From Trichopria drosophilae (taxonomy: Eukaryota > Arthropoda > Insecta > Hymenoptera > Diapriidae): a stretch of DNA of 64,000 bases. Position 1 is the first letter of the stretch, and each line of letters begins with the position of its first letter. This document shows, piece after piece, positions 53,336 to 63,780 of the stretch. Under the pieces are notes generated by a model, which saw only the letters and a list, made by a program, of their open reading frames with translations, did no database searches and was not told where the DNA came from. Both the position numbers and the translations under genes were made by a program. Location: assembly GCA_030407085.1 (NCBI GenBank), contig CM059582.1, forward strand, positions 93,565,001 to 93,629,000. The letters are read 5' to 3'.

Positions 53336-54475
53336 AAGATGGGCAGTAACCCGAGGAGCGGAGTTGGCGGAGCAAGCTTAAAAGGTTTCTGCGGGTTGTA
53401 AAGCACTCACTATCGAACCATCTTTGAGATGAGATATTCGGCCGAACAGGCCTAACAACTACCGCCATATCCGCTCTATCCGCTGCCAACTGAATTGCTT
53501 CAACAAGCCATTCAGAAAGCTCATCAGCCGAAAAGGATCCGGCTTCAGGTGGGAGCGTGGGTGATGACCCTAGTTTTGTTGGGTTGCCAGGAATACTTTT
53601 TATACGAAAAATGCAAAGAATCATAGGGCGATGAAGATATGTCGGTACACGATGGGTTGCATACATTTGAATTCAAGGAAAGGATGACGGGAAGATGATC
53701 AGAGCCTAATAAATCTGTACTGACGACAAAGTCGTCAATGACATGGGCTTGGCTAGAAGTAATCAGTACAAGATCGATACAGCTTTGACCTTGAGGTCCC
53801 AAAAAGGTATTATGAGCTGGCGCATCGCTGGCTGTACGTCCGTTTACAATAGTGAGGCCGTTCGTGGCGATAAACTTTAATAGTGCAGTACCACGGTCCG
53901 TCACACGGTTGTCGTACGAAGTACGAGTGGGCAGAAGTCGCGTGTCCTCAAGAATGTCTGGATCTGTGGGGTCGGCATTGCCAACTCTCGAGTTAAAATC
54001 CCCCCCCTATAATTACAGGGGCATCCGGATACTTTGCCTGCGCGGTTTCCAGTGCATCCTGAAGACACGCAAGATCTAAAGTTATGTCCACGCTAGGATT
54101 AAAATAAACATGAATTATAACGATATACATCAATCTGAAAGACAATCTACATACAATAAAACTCTTATTCGACTCTAAGACGATCGGCGAATACTCGTTG
54201 TCAGCAGCAAACAGCAAACCTCCCGATGCACGCCCTGTTTTGTGCAGTCTGACTGATGGAACGACTGCTGTATAATAGTCATTAATGGGTCGAGGTAAGA
54301 CAATCCCATCAGTTGCTGATGACCATGTTTCGCAGCAGCACACAGCAATAGCAGGCGGAATAGATTCTGCGCCATTCAAATTCGCAAGGCCGTGTACATT
54401 CCAGAACAGAAAGCTGGCTTTAGGGAGGCGGTGAATTGATGTTGCCGTGGGAACAACTGGACCACATACAGACAA
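53301..54475 (-). pseudogene. LINE ORF2 endonuclease part, frameshifted
   Basis: Three overlapping pieces. 53993-54475 has the AP-endonuclease start (FLFWNVHGLANL), CCCETW with the catalytic Glu, GRASGGLLF and IIHVYFNP. It ends at a run of eight C (54000-54007, + strand) where one extra base shifts the frame. 53545-53904 continues with TDRGTALLKF, NTFLGPQG.SCIDLVL and the catalytic SDHLPVIL. 53301-53666 is the linker to RT, entered after another shift near 53570-53640. The first frame starts within ~12 bp of the ORF1 stop. This endonuclease would nick the target DNA. Confidence 0.75.
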
Positions 54476-54486
54476 ATTACTTTGCT

Positions 54487-55494
54487 TTACTTCTTGGTCT
54501 TGGGGCTTTTGTAAAGTTCGCAGTTTTTTGACTGATGATTTCCTTCAGTTTCCATATATATCGGCGATTCGTGTGATGTCATTACATTTTGCGAAGGGGC
54601 AATAGCAGCAAAATCATTTATTGCCTCATTCCATCGGTACCATTTCCCATCAATTGCATATTTCATATAACCAGTCTTTGTCTGCTTTCCATTTTGTCGA
54701 GCTTCTCGTGCGATAGCTCTTGACTTCATCATGATCGATTGTTTTTTTTGGGTGAAGTCAGGATTTATAGAAATATTTGTGTCACGTAAGACGTTTGCTT
54801 TGGCTGACATGATCTTGTCTCTATCTTCCCAATTTGAAAATATGACTATGTAAGATGAATCTGTTGGAGATCTTCTAATGACTTGCCTTATTGCGACATC
54901 CAACTTAAAGGTGGCTTTAAAAAAATTCTTGAAGTCAGTGCGGAGATCAACAGGAGGAGAAGCACGCTTAATACCACGTACGATAATGTTAAGTTGACGG
55001 CTAGCTCGGTCTATGGATTCCATTCTCTTCTCTATTTCAACTATTTGCTTGGTATGGCCGTCGATGATCTTATCACGAGCGGCGTTAGCAGTGGCTACTT
55101 CGCTTTTAAATAATCTCAGCTCATCTCTTGTCGATGCTACGTCTGCAGAAATTGTGCCGAGTCTTTCTAATATCAAATCCAACTTTTGATCGGAAGTCAT
55201 TGTTACGGACTGTGGTTGGATAAAAAGTTTTTTCCTAGTCTGAGAGTCTGAAGGAGGTGATTCTGTATAGGTTGTGTCTTCAAAATACGAGTCAGCTTCA
55301 AGATCATCAGAAACACCCTCACGCAATTGATTAAAATTTGCGTGAGATAAACACCTCCTTTTAGTGTTGAGAAAGGAGTGTATTGATGTGTTCGACTGTG
55401 ATCTCTCTCTGTCCCAAGTAGAAGCCTTAGGTGGACGGCCTCTTTTTTTTGGAACTGTCTGACCTAATATATGGTCTGTACATGCAGCTGCCAC
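54487..55494 (-). CDS. LINE ORF1 protein, intact
   Basis: A 335-codon frame from ATG (55492-55494). A basic AT-hook-like KKRGRPPK is at 16-23. A coiled coil is predicted by heptads at ~101-165 (LDLILERLGTISADVASTRD...). An RRM-like domain starts at RQLNIIVRGIK (~166-248), then a small C-terminal domain (to ~295) with KWYRWNEA. This is the layout of L1-type ORF1 proteins, which trimerise and coat the LINE RNA as a chaperone. No lesion is visible although ORF2 is broken. The ATG is in good position, with ~250 bp of non-coding sequence upstream. The AT-hook is unusual for ORF1 proteins. Confidence 0.75.
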   Translation of the reverse strand: MAAACTDHILGQTVPKKRGRPPKASTWDRERSQSNTSIHSFLNTKRRCLSHANFNQLREGVSDDLEADSYFEDTTYTESPPSDSQTRKKLFIQPQSVTMTSDQKLDLILERLGTISADVASTRDELRLFKSEVATANAARDKIIDGHTKQIVEIEKRMESIDRASRQLNIIVRGIKRASPPVDLRTDFKNFFKATFKLDVAIRQVIRRSPTDSSYIVIFSNWEDRDKIMSAKANVLRDTNISINPDFTQKKQSIMMKSRAIAREARQNGKQTKTGYMKYAIDGKWYRWNEAINDFAAIAPSQNVMTSHESPIYMETEGNHQSKNCELYKSPKTKK

Positions 55495-55847
55495 TAATTA
55501 TGCAGTTGACAGATTATAAATTCACCTTATCAAACAACTGTTAAATTGACATGTTATACATGAGATGTCACAAAAATTATCCCACGATGACAGAAAATTC
55601 TTATAAAATTCAGAAAACAAAATAAACTGCACGATGACTCGTCCGCACACATTCACACCAATAAGATTTCTCGATGTTTCTTATGAGTAGCAGTAACCCT
55701 TCGTGAAAAGATATTAAATGCCAGTGCTGTCATTCACATTTATTTTTTTTAACAAAATATTTTCTTTATGAAAGTAAATATATTCCAAATTTAAGAAAAT
55801 AATTTTTTCATGCAAATAGATTTTTTTTTCAAACAAATATTTACTTG
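55495..55847. other. LINE 5' UTR and AT-rich tract part 3
   Basis: About 250 bp of LINE leader (to ~55740), then ~105 bp of the AAATATTTACTT-type tract up to the BEL-2 LTR. No gene. Confidence 0.5.
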
Positions 55848-56291
55848 TGTTCGCGCGACATCCGCGAACGAGCCGAAATTGGTATGAGTGACGACATCTG
55901 CGGGCGTCGCTAGACGGTTCGTCGTACTCGCGCTAATTAATTACCGATCGTCGCGATCATTAATCTGATTATTCAAATCACGCGCGCAATAAACTGACCA
56001 GTAATAACCTTCGCGGTCTTGAAGGATCCAGTGGCGGTACCTGGTTCCGGAGGTGTTCTTCCTGGTCAGTCTGGAATCACTCGCACAAGGTCACCCACGT
56101 GTGCACCATTGTCGCAACCTTTTGGAATTTTCCAATTTGCGCTTACGCCGCGCCGTTAGAGATTCCTCGCGATCTACGCAATTTTAATTTAGTATTCATT
56201 TAATGTAATTTTAATTAGTGTAAATAAAGGTTATACGCGCACGCCAGAGGTCAATGATTTTTACTGTTAAAATCAAGGCCAGGAGCGAACA
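55848..56291 (+). repeat. BEL-2 5' LTR
   Basis: 444 bp, TGTTCGCGCGAC...GCGAACA, followed at 3 bp by the primer site. Confidence 0.85.
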
Positions 56292-56293
56292 TT

Positions 56294-56311
56294 TGGCGAT
56301 CCTGCCAGGAT
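56294..56311 (+). promoter_or_regulatory. BEL-2 primer-binding site
   Basis: TGGCGATCCTGCCAGGAT directly follows the LTR. TGG pairs with a tRNA CCA end. The tRNA was not identified. Confidence 0.7.
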
Positions 56312-57043
56312 CCTGCAGTGAGAGTTATACAAATGGTGACATTTGAATCGCGAGTGAACGCTAATTATTATTATATTTTGACGGTGAAGAAAAGTTAACG
56401 TCGGTACTTTCAAAAAAGTAACCTTGTGGGTGCAGTGCAGTGCTGTGAAAATTAACGATCGAATCAAATCTCTATCATTTCCGTCATCACTCGGCGATTT
56501 TTAAATCGAGTGAAGACCACAGCTCCAATCGCGTTCAATCAGTGTGACGTCACTACGTCTCAGCTGTAATACTAGGCTCTCCTCGGCCGCGCCGAGAGAT
56601 CACGACGCGCCGAGTCCTATCACACACTACGGGCGCTACGTCACAGTCGTGACGTCAGCAAGAGTTGGGCAGTCGATCGGCTCCCTTCTTCTACCTTTGT
56701 TGCCACGGCAACCACTCAAGGGCCAGTCAGCGCTGCTCGCGCTATCGGCCACACCCTTTGTCTACTATCGATTGCATTCTAGTAGATCATTCCCTTTGAT
56801 TAATGGTGTCAAAATCTTGTCACACCTCCAAACGCTCCTTATAGGCGAAATCACGCGCCACTTAGGGGAAATAATTTTCCTTCGCACAATTGCGTGACGA
56901 GTATTTCCTTGCTTTTGAAGAGCCATTAATACGCGGCAATATTTCTCGAATTAACAAGTGATTCGGCGCATTGAAATTGCATTTATTTTGCATTCGGTTG
57001 CAATTTCTGTAGTATTTTGTCGAAATACGTAAACAAGAGCAAA
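56312..57043 (+). other. BEL-2 untranslated leader
   Basis: About 730 bp between PBS and gag. A 117-codon frame at 56544 shows no Gag features and is probably chance. Confidence 0.6.
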
Positions 57044-57601
57044 ATGTCAAAACGCGCAGAGACAACCGACGAATATCATCGATTTGTGCAGCAAGTTGCT
57101 GCACAAGTAGCTGCGTTCGCATCGATCGAACGAACGGTGAACGCGTTAAAAAAGCCGCTCACGTTGAAGCAAGCACAGACACGCTTAAGTGTCATTGAGA
57201 AAAAGTGGACTGAAATCAGCAAGCGTGACATCTCGATGCTCGAATTCACAGGTTATCCTGAGTGCCTTGAAGATGACTTCGCCGAGCAATTTATGGCAAA
57301 CGGCGAAGATGTATACATCGACACTGTCGCCCAACTGACAGCTGTCATCAACACGCTACAAGTGTCAACACCGGCTACGCCTTCAACGGCAGCAGCGGGA
57401 CTACTCAACGCAGATCGACGCACGCAAGTACCTGCGATTAAGTTAGCGCGATTTTCGGGAATATTTTCGGATTGGGTAGAGTTTCGCGAACATTTCAAAG
57501 CGTTAATTATAAATAACAATTTGTTTAATAATTTCGAAAAATTGTATTACTTAAAATCATGCCTCGACGGCGAGGCCGCGCAATTATTAAAGAATATTTG
57601 A
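57044..57601 (+). pseudogene. BEL-2 Gag, N-terminal part
   Basis: Starts ATG at 57044 (MSKRAETTDEYHRFVQQ). The frame is also open 27 bp upstream, but this ATG fits. An alpha-helical N-domain is followed by the BEL/Pao block LARFSGIFSDWVEFREHF (DUF1759-type) near residues 134-151 and KLYYLKSCLDGEAAQLL. A TGA at 57599-57601 ends the frame. The homologous continuation is one frame over, reached past a single extra T near 57598, so Gag is cut in two by a one-base insertion. Gag would build the virus-like particle. Confidence 0.8.
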
Positions 57602-59480
57602 CACCGCGGACAATTTTGATATCGCATGGAGAATGTTAACTGATCGGTACGAAAATAAGACGCGCTTGCTACATATTCAGTTAACGAAATTGTTTGCTCT
57701 AAAAGGTATTTCGCGAGAAAGCTCGCCAGTTGAGCTGCGACTTCTACTCGATTCCGTGACAGAAATTATCGACGCACTAATAAAATTAGAAAGACCGGTC
57801 TCCAATGACATTTTAGTGTTTATCGTTGGTCAACGAATCGACCATGCAACGCGTGAGGCTTGGGAACTCTCTCGAGATACCGACGATTTTGCGACATTTG
57901 ACGAAATGTCAAGATTCTTAAATAAAAAAATTCGCGCTCTTGAAGCGTCGCAAAACTTTGCTCGGGCTGTCAGATCGTCAGTCCCACAAGTGCGCGTCAA
58001 ATCCTCGGCCTCACACGTTCAAGCGCATCATCTCGTGCAACGTTCTGCAGATGCATGCAAATTGTGCAACGAAAAGCACACTCTTTATAAATGTGCACGA
58101 TTTATTGCGAAATCAGTATCCCAATGGTGGGATTTTGTGAGGCAGATTCAAGCATGCACGAACTGTCTATCGCAATATCACCGCTTAAGCGCATGCAAAA
58201 GCGAGCGAACTTGCAAAGAATGCAAAAAACGGCATCACTCGCTCTTGCATACACAGTCAACGCGCGATAATACGCCAACATCGGCAGCTTCTGCAGAAGC
58301 GAGTGCACAACCCTCTGCAGTAGACATAAGTTTTGTTCAAACGCTTTTAAGCACTCCTAAAGTGCCAGCACATGTGCTCCTCGCAACCGCATGGGTTGTA
58401 GTGACCTCGGTGTCGAACCGCACGGTCAAACTACGAGCATTATTAGATCTCGGATCTACGCACACGTTTATTTCGCGCGAAGTCGCAAACGCGTTACGCA
58501 CCAAAATGTATGCTACATCGGTGATGGCAAGCGGACTTGGGCAATGTGAATCTACGAAAGTGGACGAAATTGTGCCTATTTCCGTAAATTCTGTACGCGA
58601 TCGGGGTTTATGTTTATCTACTGACGCTCTCGTGATCGATAAAATTACAGATTACGTTCCCAAGTTCCGCTTTCCAATATCGCATTGGCCGCATCTAGAA
58701 AATCTAGAACTCGCAGATGGCTGTCCGACCGACGATACGCCAATACACATGCTCATCGGGTCGGATATTTATCCTTACGCGATCTGTGACGGTATAAGGC
58801 GTGGTAAGACCGACGAGCCGGTGGCGATGCGAACCATTTTTGGGTGGGTGCTGTCTGGGAACAGTAATACCTCTTGTCCTCCATCAAACTCTGCATCAGT
58901 GCATGCGCTTCATGCTGTTACAGATAACAGCTCTTTACAAACAGCAATAACGCGTTTCTGGGAGGTAGAGGAAATTTCGACCTCTACGCGTCTCTCAGAT
59001 AACGACGAGCGCTGTGAGCGCCATTTCAAAGAGACACACTCACGCTCTCTAGACGGGCGTTACATCGTCCGTATTCCTCTCAAGGAATCTGCATCACGTG
59101 CTATCGGCAGCACTTACGCTCACGCGAGACAATGTCTGCTCTCCACTGAGCGACGAATTGCCTCTCGGCCTCAAGAACGCGAAGCCTACTTAGGTTTCAT
59201 GAACGAATACGCGTCTCTCGGACACATGCGTATCGCTCCTGATTTCCCTACATCGTCGAACGCCATCTATCTACCACAGCATCCTGTGGTCAAGGATAGT
59301 AGTACGACCACTAAAACTCGCATTGTCTTCAATGCATCCGCGTTGTCAACTTCTGGCAAAACCATCAACAACATTCAGTTGACAGGTCCCAAACTACAAT
59401 CTGATCTTCAGCTGATACATCTGCAATGGCGCATGCATAAATATGTATATGCTGCCGACATTGCCAAGATGTACCGATAG
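57602..59480 (+). pseudogene. BEL-2 Gag C-term, protease, RT N-term
   Basis: A frame of 615 codons from 57633, open from about 57602. It starts with the rest of the Gag domain. Zinc knuckles are CKLCNEKHTLYKC (142-154), CTNCLSQYHRLSAC (175-188) and CKECKKRHHSLLH (194-206). The protease site is ALLDLGSTHTFIS (D272); the usual DQGS/DSGS is DLGS here. RT begins with STTTKTRIVFNAS (557-569) and reaches the first catalytic Asp (AADIAKMYR, D609). A TAG at 59478-59480 stops the frame right after MYR, where BEL elements have Gln, consistent with CAG to TAG. The next codons continue in frame. Confidence 0.85.
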
Positions 59481-61739
59481 ATCTTGATCGATCATCGCGA
59501 TTTTGACCTGCAGCGCATTCTGTGGCGACAGTCGCCATCTGAACGAATAGAGGAGTACCTACTTCTAACCGTTACATACGGTACTGCCAGCGCTCCTTTC
59601 TTAGCGCAACGTGCACTTCTCCAATTGGCGGAGGACGAGGGTCAAGACCTTCCAGCGGGTAAAGCCGCTCTGACGTCCTATATGTTCATCGATGACGCTC
59701 TTTTCGGAGCCAATTCAATCGAGCAAGCGAAAGTAATTCGCGATCAACTGATCACTTTGCTGGGAAGGGGCCAGTTCCAACTCCGCAAATGGTCTAGCAA
59801 TTCGACCAACCTACTTGCTGACATAGATCCCACAGATCACAACTTAGCCTGCGATAAGGCGCTCCAAGAAGACGAAAGTCTTAAAATCCTCGGAATTGTA
59901 TGGAGGCCTTCTGATGACTCTTATCGAATCCAGGTCCACACTTCCGAGTCTTCAATCATCACTAAGCGCACGATCTTATCTGAGATCGCTCGCATTTTCG
60001 ATCCGCTAGGCTGGATAGCCCCGGTTGTCGTTGTAGCCAAACAGCTTATGCAACGCCTATGGCTGTGCGAAGCAGGTTGGAATTCTATTCTCCCGAATGA
60101 TCATAGGGAAACCTGGCTCTCTTTTCGAAGTGCATTACCGCACTTAGAAGCAATCTCGATTCCTCGGTGGCTTGGAACATCACCCACCACGTGTTATGAG
60201 TTGCACGGCTTCTCTGACGCATCAGAAAAGGCGTACGCTGCGGTAGTCTATATCCGTGCGGAGTCTTCCAATGGCTCCGTACAAACAACCATCCTCACCG
60301 CCAAAACTAGGGTCGCGCCATTAAAACAATGTACGATACCGCGTCTCGAACTGTGTGGCGCAGTGCTTCTAGCGCGCCTGTTAACGCACATTAGAACTGT
60401 GGCTACGCTCATGCAATGTCCTGTACATTGTTGGACAGATGCCACGATCGTCTTAGCATGGCTGAGCGGATATCCAGCACAATGGAAGACTTTTGTGGCC
60501 AACCGAGTGGTAGAAGTACAAACGCTTCTACCGAACGTCACATGGCGTCATATGCCAGGGCATGATAATCCTGCTGATGTCGCGTCTCGTGGCATCTCTC
60601 CCTCAGAACTGACGGGTTGCAGTCTATGGTGGACAGGACCCTCATGGTTAGCCACCTCTGCTGACACTTGGCCCTGTCTTGAACCTATGCTCGATAGTAG
60701 CGCGCCATTGGAGCAGAAAAGCTCGGCGCATGTCATCGCAGCGGATCTGCATGGGTTCGTGGACATCGCAGCACGATTTTCGTCATGGCCCTTTATGTGC
60801 CGCGTATTCTTGCGCATCCTTCAGCTGTCCAAACACTGGAGAGCCGCCTCATTGCCGTCAGTCAACGGCAAATCCTACACCCAAGAACTTAGTCGTGTAA
60901 AGCATCGCATTTTCGAATTGATGCAATCGTCGGCCTTTCCACAAGAGCTATCCACTCTTCGGAAATGCCTTGCAAATCCCAACGGATGGCGCACTCTGTC
61001 TGCGCTACATCCTCTTCCTCGACGCAGTCCGTTGCGTCGTCTGAGCCCTTTTCTCGACGAATCCGGGATTCTGAGAGTGGGTAGACGCCTTTCGATGGCT
61101 GATCTACCGCTCAGTGCAAAATATCCGGTTTTGCTACCTCACGGGCATATCGCAGTGCTACTTACCCGTCATGCGCATCTTCGCTGTCTTCATAGCGGTA
61201 TAACGTTGACACTCAGCACATTGCGGAGCACAGTGTGGATTCTGCAGGCACGCAAAATCGTAAAACAAGTTACGCATCACTGTGTTACCTGTGCCAGGCA
61301 TGATGCACAGGCTCCCACCCAACTGATGGGCGCACTGCCGCCGGCTCGCGTCGTTCGTCCACCTCGCGCCTTTACCGACTGCGGCGTCGATTACGCTGGA
61401 CCACTCCGATTGCGTTTGGCGGGCGGTCGCGGCTCTCGTTCACAAGCCGCATACGTCGCAATATTTGTTTGTATGGCGTCGCGCGCCGTTCACTTGGAGG
61501 TCGTGTGCGATTACTCCACACCTGCGTTTCTCGCTGCGTTTGAGCGCTTCTGCGCACGTCGAGGTCTTCCGCGCACTATGTACAGTGACTGCGGCACGAA
61601 CTTTGTCGGCGCCGATAAGGAGTTGCGCGCCGCGTACCGCGCGACGTTAAAGTCCGATACACTTCGTGTTCGGATCGCTGAGGAAGGCGTAGAGTGGAAG
61701 TTTATCCCGCTTGCTGCACCTCACTTCGGGGGGCTATAG
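59481..61739 (+). pseudogene. BEL-2 RT, RNase H, integrase core
   Basis: 751 codons from 59484, in frame with the preceding piece. The RT box is FIDDALFG (FIDD at 68-71 in place of YVDD). The RIFDPLGWIAP block is at 170-180. RNase H has GFSDASEKAYAAV (D245), IPRLEL (E289) and CWTDATIVLAWL (D319). The integrase zinc site is H566/H570 with C600/C603. Catalytic residues are GVDYAGP (D637) and MYSDCGTNF (D702). The frame stops at a TAG (61737-61739) at the Trp position just before the third catalytic residue, whose Glu codon follows in frame. This is consistent with TGG to TAG. Confidence 0.88.
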
Positions 61740-62306
61740 GAGGCTGGGGAACGATCCATGAAGCGCCACCTTAAACGGGTTCTAGGTCAGCACACTCCGA
61801 CCTATGAAGAGCTAGTAACGCTCTTATGCCGCATCGAGGCATGCATGAACTCGCGCCCGATAGCTCCGCTGACTTCCGACATCGAGGACTTAGAAGTTCT
61901 TACTCCAGTGCATTTCCTTATCGGCGGGTCACTTTTATCGATTCCTGCTCCACTAGCCGTCGACTATTCGCTAGGTCGAAGTGCGCGCTGGAAATTGATC
62001 CAGCAACTCTCCGAAGAGTTCTGGAGCCGTTGGTCACGAGATTATGTGACATCGTGCCAACATCGTTAAAAAGGGTCACAAGCGTCGCGTTCACTACGGG
62101 TAGGACAGATTGTCCTTCTGCGCAATGACAATCTGCCCCCAGCTAAATGGAATCTGGCGCGCATTACTCAATGCCATCCAGGCCCCGACCGATTAGTGCG
62201 CGTGGTAACGATACGTACGGCTACGTCCGACTACAAACGTCCGATTGTGAAATTGGCCCTTCTGCCAATCTCTATAGATGAGGATGCAAAGCCAGTCCCC
62301 AATTAG
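61740..62306 (+). pseudogene. BEL-2 integrase C-terminus
   Basis: In-frame continuation: EAG with the catalytic Glu, then KRHLKRVLGQHTPTYEEL, MNSRPIAPLTSD, DLEVLTPVHFLIG. A third in-frame stop (TAA, 62067-62069) follows CQHR. After it the same frame reads RVGQIVLLRNDNLPPAKWNL and RTATSDYKRPIVKL to the natural-looking TAG at 62304-62306. This is the usual C-terminal domain of BEL integrases and supports a single ancestral reading frame. Confidence 0.8.
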
Positions 62307-62378
62307 TACAAGTGCTTACAATTAGCCATATATTAGTCATAAGTTTGTCTTAAGTATTGTTGCGGTAGGTTACCGCAA

Positions 62379-62391
62379 GGCGGGCGGTAAT
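62379..62391 (+). promoter_or_regulatory. BEL-2 polypurine-rich tract
   Basis: AGGCGGGCGGTAA, purine-rich but interrupted by C, directly precedes the 3' LTR start. Confidence 0.5.
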
Positions 62392-62848
62392 GTTCGCACG
62401 GCATCCGCGAACGTGCCGAAATTGGTATGAGTGGCGACATCTGCGGGCGTCGCTAGACGGTTCGTCGTACTCGCGCTAATTAATTACCGATCGTCGCGAT
62501 CATTAATCTGATTATTCAAATCACGCGCGCAATAAACTGACCAGTAATAACCTTCGCGGTCTTGAAGGATCCAGTGGCGGTACCTGGTTCCGGAGGTGTT
62601 CTTCCTGGTCAGTCTGGAACCGCTCGCAAAAGGTCACCCACGTGTGCACCATTGTCGCAACCTTTTGGAATTTTCCAATTTGCGCTTATGCCGCGCCGCA
62701 AGAGATTCCTCGCGATCTCCGCAATTTTAATTTAGTATTCATTTAATGTAATTTTAATTAGTGTAAATAAAGGTTATATAGTGTAAATTAGCGTTGACTC
62801 TGCTGCAACCCTGACCCGCATCCGCACGCCAGAGGTCAATGATTTTTA
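62392..62848 (+). repeat. BEL-2 3' LTR, end altered
   Basis: Matches the 5' LTR with about a dozen differences up to AAATAAAGGTTATA. It then carries ~45 bp absent from the 5' LTR (around GCGTTGACTCTGCTGC), matches again at GCACGCCAGAGGTCAATGAT, and loses similarity at about 62848, before the expected ...GCGAACA end. Confidence 0.8.
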
Positions 62849-63284
62849 TTCTTGGTATTTTGAAAACGTCGTAAAGTAGCGCCCGGAGGGAATCCCATCG
62901 GTAACTAAATGGGGAAAAAGGAGAGAAATATATTTTCACCGCGGAAAAGCATAGGATAGAGTTTGATCGAAATTAAACATAACACTATCGGTACGATAGG
63001 AGCATCAGGGGACCGAGGGGTACAGCGGGGTTGGTTTCGAAACTTGCCGTCGGAGAGCCAAAAAGAAATCGAGAAAACGGCAGAGACGAATCGCACAATA
63101 TGCGCACGGGGCCCTGCGCTATGGCAGATAGAAAATTTTATTATTTTAGTAAGAAATAAAAATGCCTTATTATACAAAATTATTCAATAATTATATATTT
63201 CAATTTATATTTTTAATAAATCATTGATTACAATTATTATTGCTGAGCAGTATATATATATATATATGTCTGGCCGTTATTTAG
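62849..63284. other. Unassigned sequence with (TA)n
   Basis: No gene. A (TA)n run lies at 63250-63268. It is followed by the edge of a gypsy fragment. Confidence 0.45.
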
Positions 63285-63780
63285 GCAATTGAAAAGTATA
63301 GGCCATATGTTGAAGGCTATCGGTTCAAAGTGATCTCAGATGATAGTAGCCTACAATGGCTCTGTAACCTACGTAATCCCACGGGTCGCCTAGCTCGGTG
63401 GCTACTGCGGTTACAAGGTTATGATTACTATATTCGCCACAGGGATGGAAAAAAATGAGGTACCGGATGCTTTATCACGAATGTATGAAGATAAAGAAGC
63501 TATTCCGGCGGCAGTCTTAGAGATGGTGGAGGCCACTCAAGATGAATGGTATCTGTTTCAGAAGCAAAAAGTGCTGCAACGACCACATGAATGCCCTTAC
63601 TGGAAGATACTGGGTGGTCGTCTATATGTGTATCGTCCAGATATGAGAATGGAAGATGTAATATCGGACGAAGATGGCTGGAAACTGGTGCTGCCGAAAG
63701 AGCAGCGGCGAGAAGTAATGGACGAAAGTCATAACGCCGCACAGCGGGACCGAACTAGGACCGTGATGGTACACGGATGT
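63285..63780 (+). pseudogene. Ty3/gypsy pol fragment (RNase H end to linker)
   Basis: From 63285 the frame reads the C-terminal RNase H of a gypsy element: FKVISDDSSLQWL, NPTGRLARWLLRLQGYDYYI and RHRDG. It is cut by a TGA after an A-run near 63450. The next frame (from 63421) resumes with EVPDALSRMYED, the DALSR motif that closes gypsy RNase H, and runs through the pol linker (GGRLYVYRPD, WKLVLPKEQRREVMDESHN) to about 63770. After that homology fades, although the frame stays open to 63984. The RNase H front, RT and most of integrase are missing. It is a different family from Gypsy-1 and Gypsy-env. Confidence 0.7.

Larger units (their letters stand above)
50965..55740 (-). mobile_element. LINE (non-LTR retrotransposon), near full length
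   Basis: On the minus strand it has a ~250-bp 5' UTR, an intact ORF1, and ORF2 with endonuclease and RT. It may end in a TAGT-type short tail (ACTAACTAACT on the + strand at 50970-50985). ORF2 is broken by at least three frameshifts. The two-ORF layout with an RRM-type ORF1 and an AP-like endonuclease puts it in the jockey/CR1/I supergroup. Boundaries are approximate. Confidence 0.8.
55848..62848 (+). mobile_element. BEL-2: BEL/Pao LTR retrotransposon, inactivated
   Basis: LTRs at both ends (TGTTCGCGC... and TGTTCGCAC...), a PBS, gag, pol and a purine-rich tract in order. One frameshift and three in-frame stops break gag-pol. The right LTR is shorter at its end and no target duplication was found, so the 3' edge is truncated or rearranged. 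The LTRs differ at roughly a dozen positions by eye, suggesting an older insertion than Gypsy-env. Confidence 0.9.

Noticed and set aside
56544..56897. 117-codon frame upstream of BEL-2 gag
   Set aside because: Lies in the element leader between PBS and gag, with no Gag-like feature.
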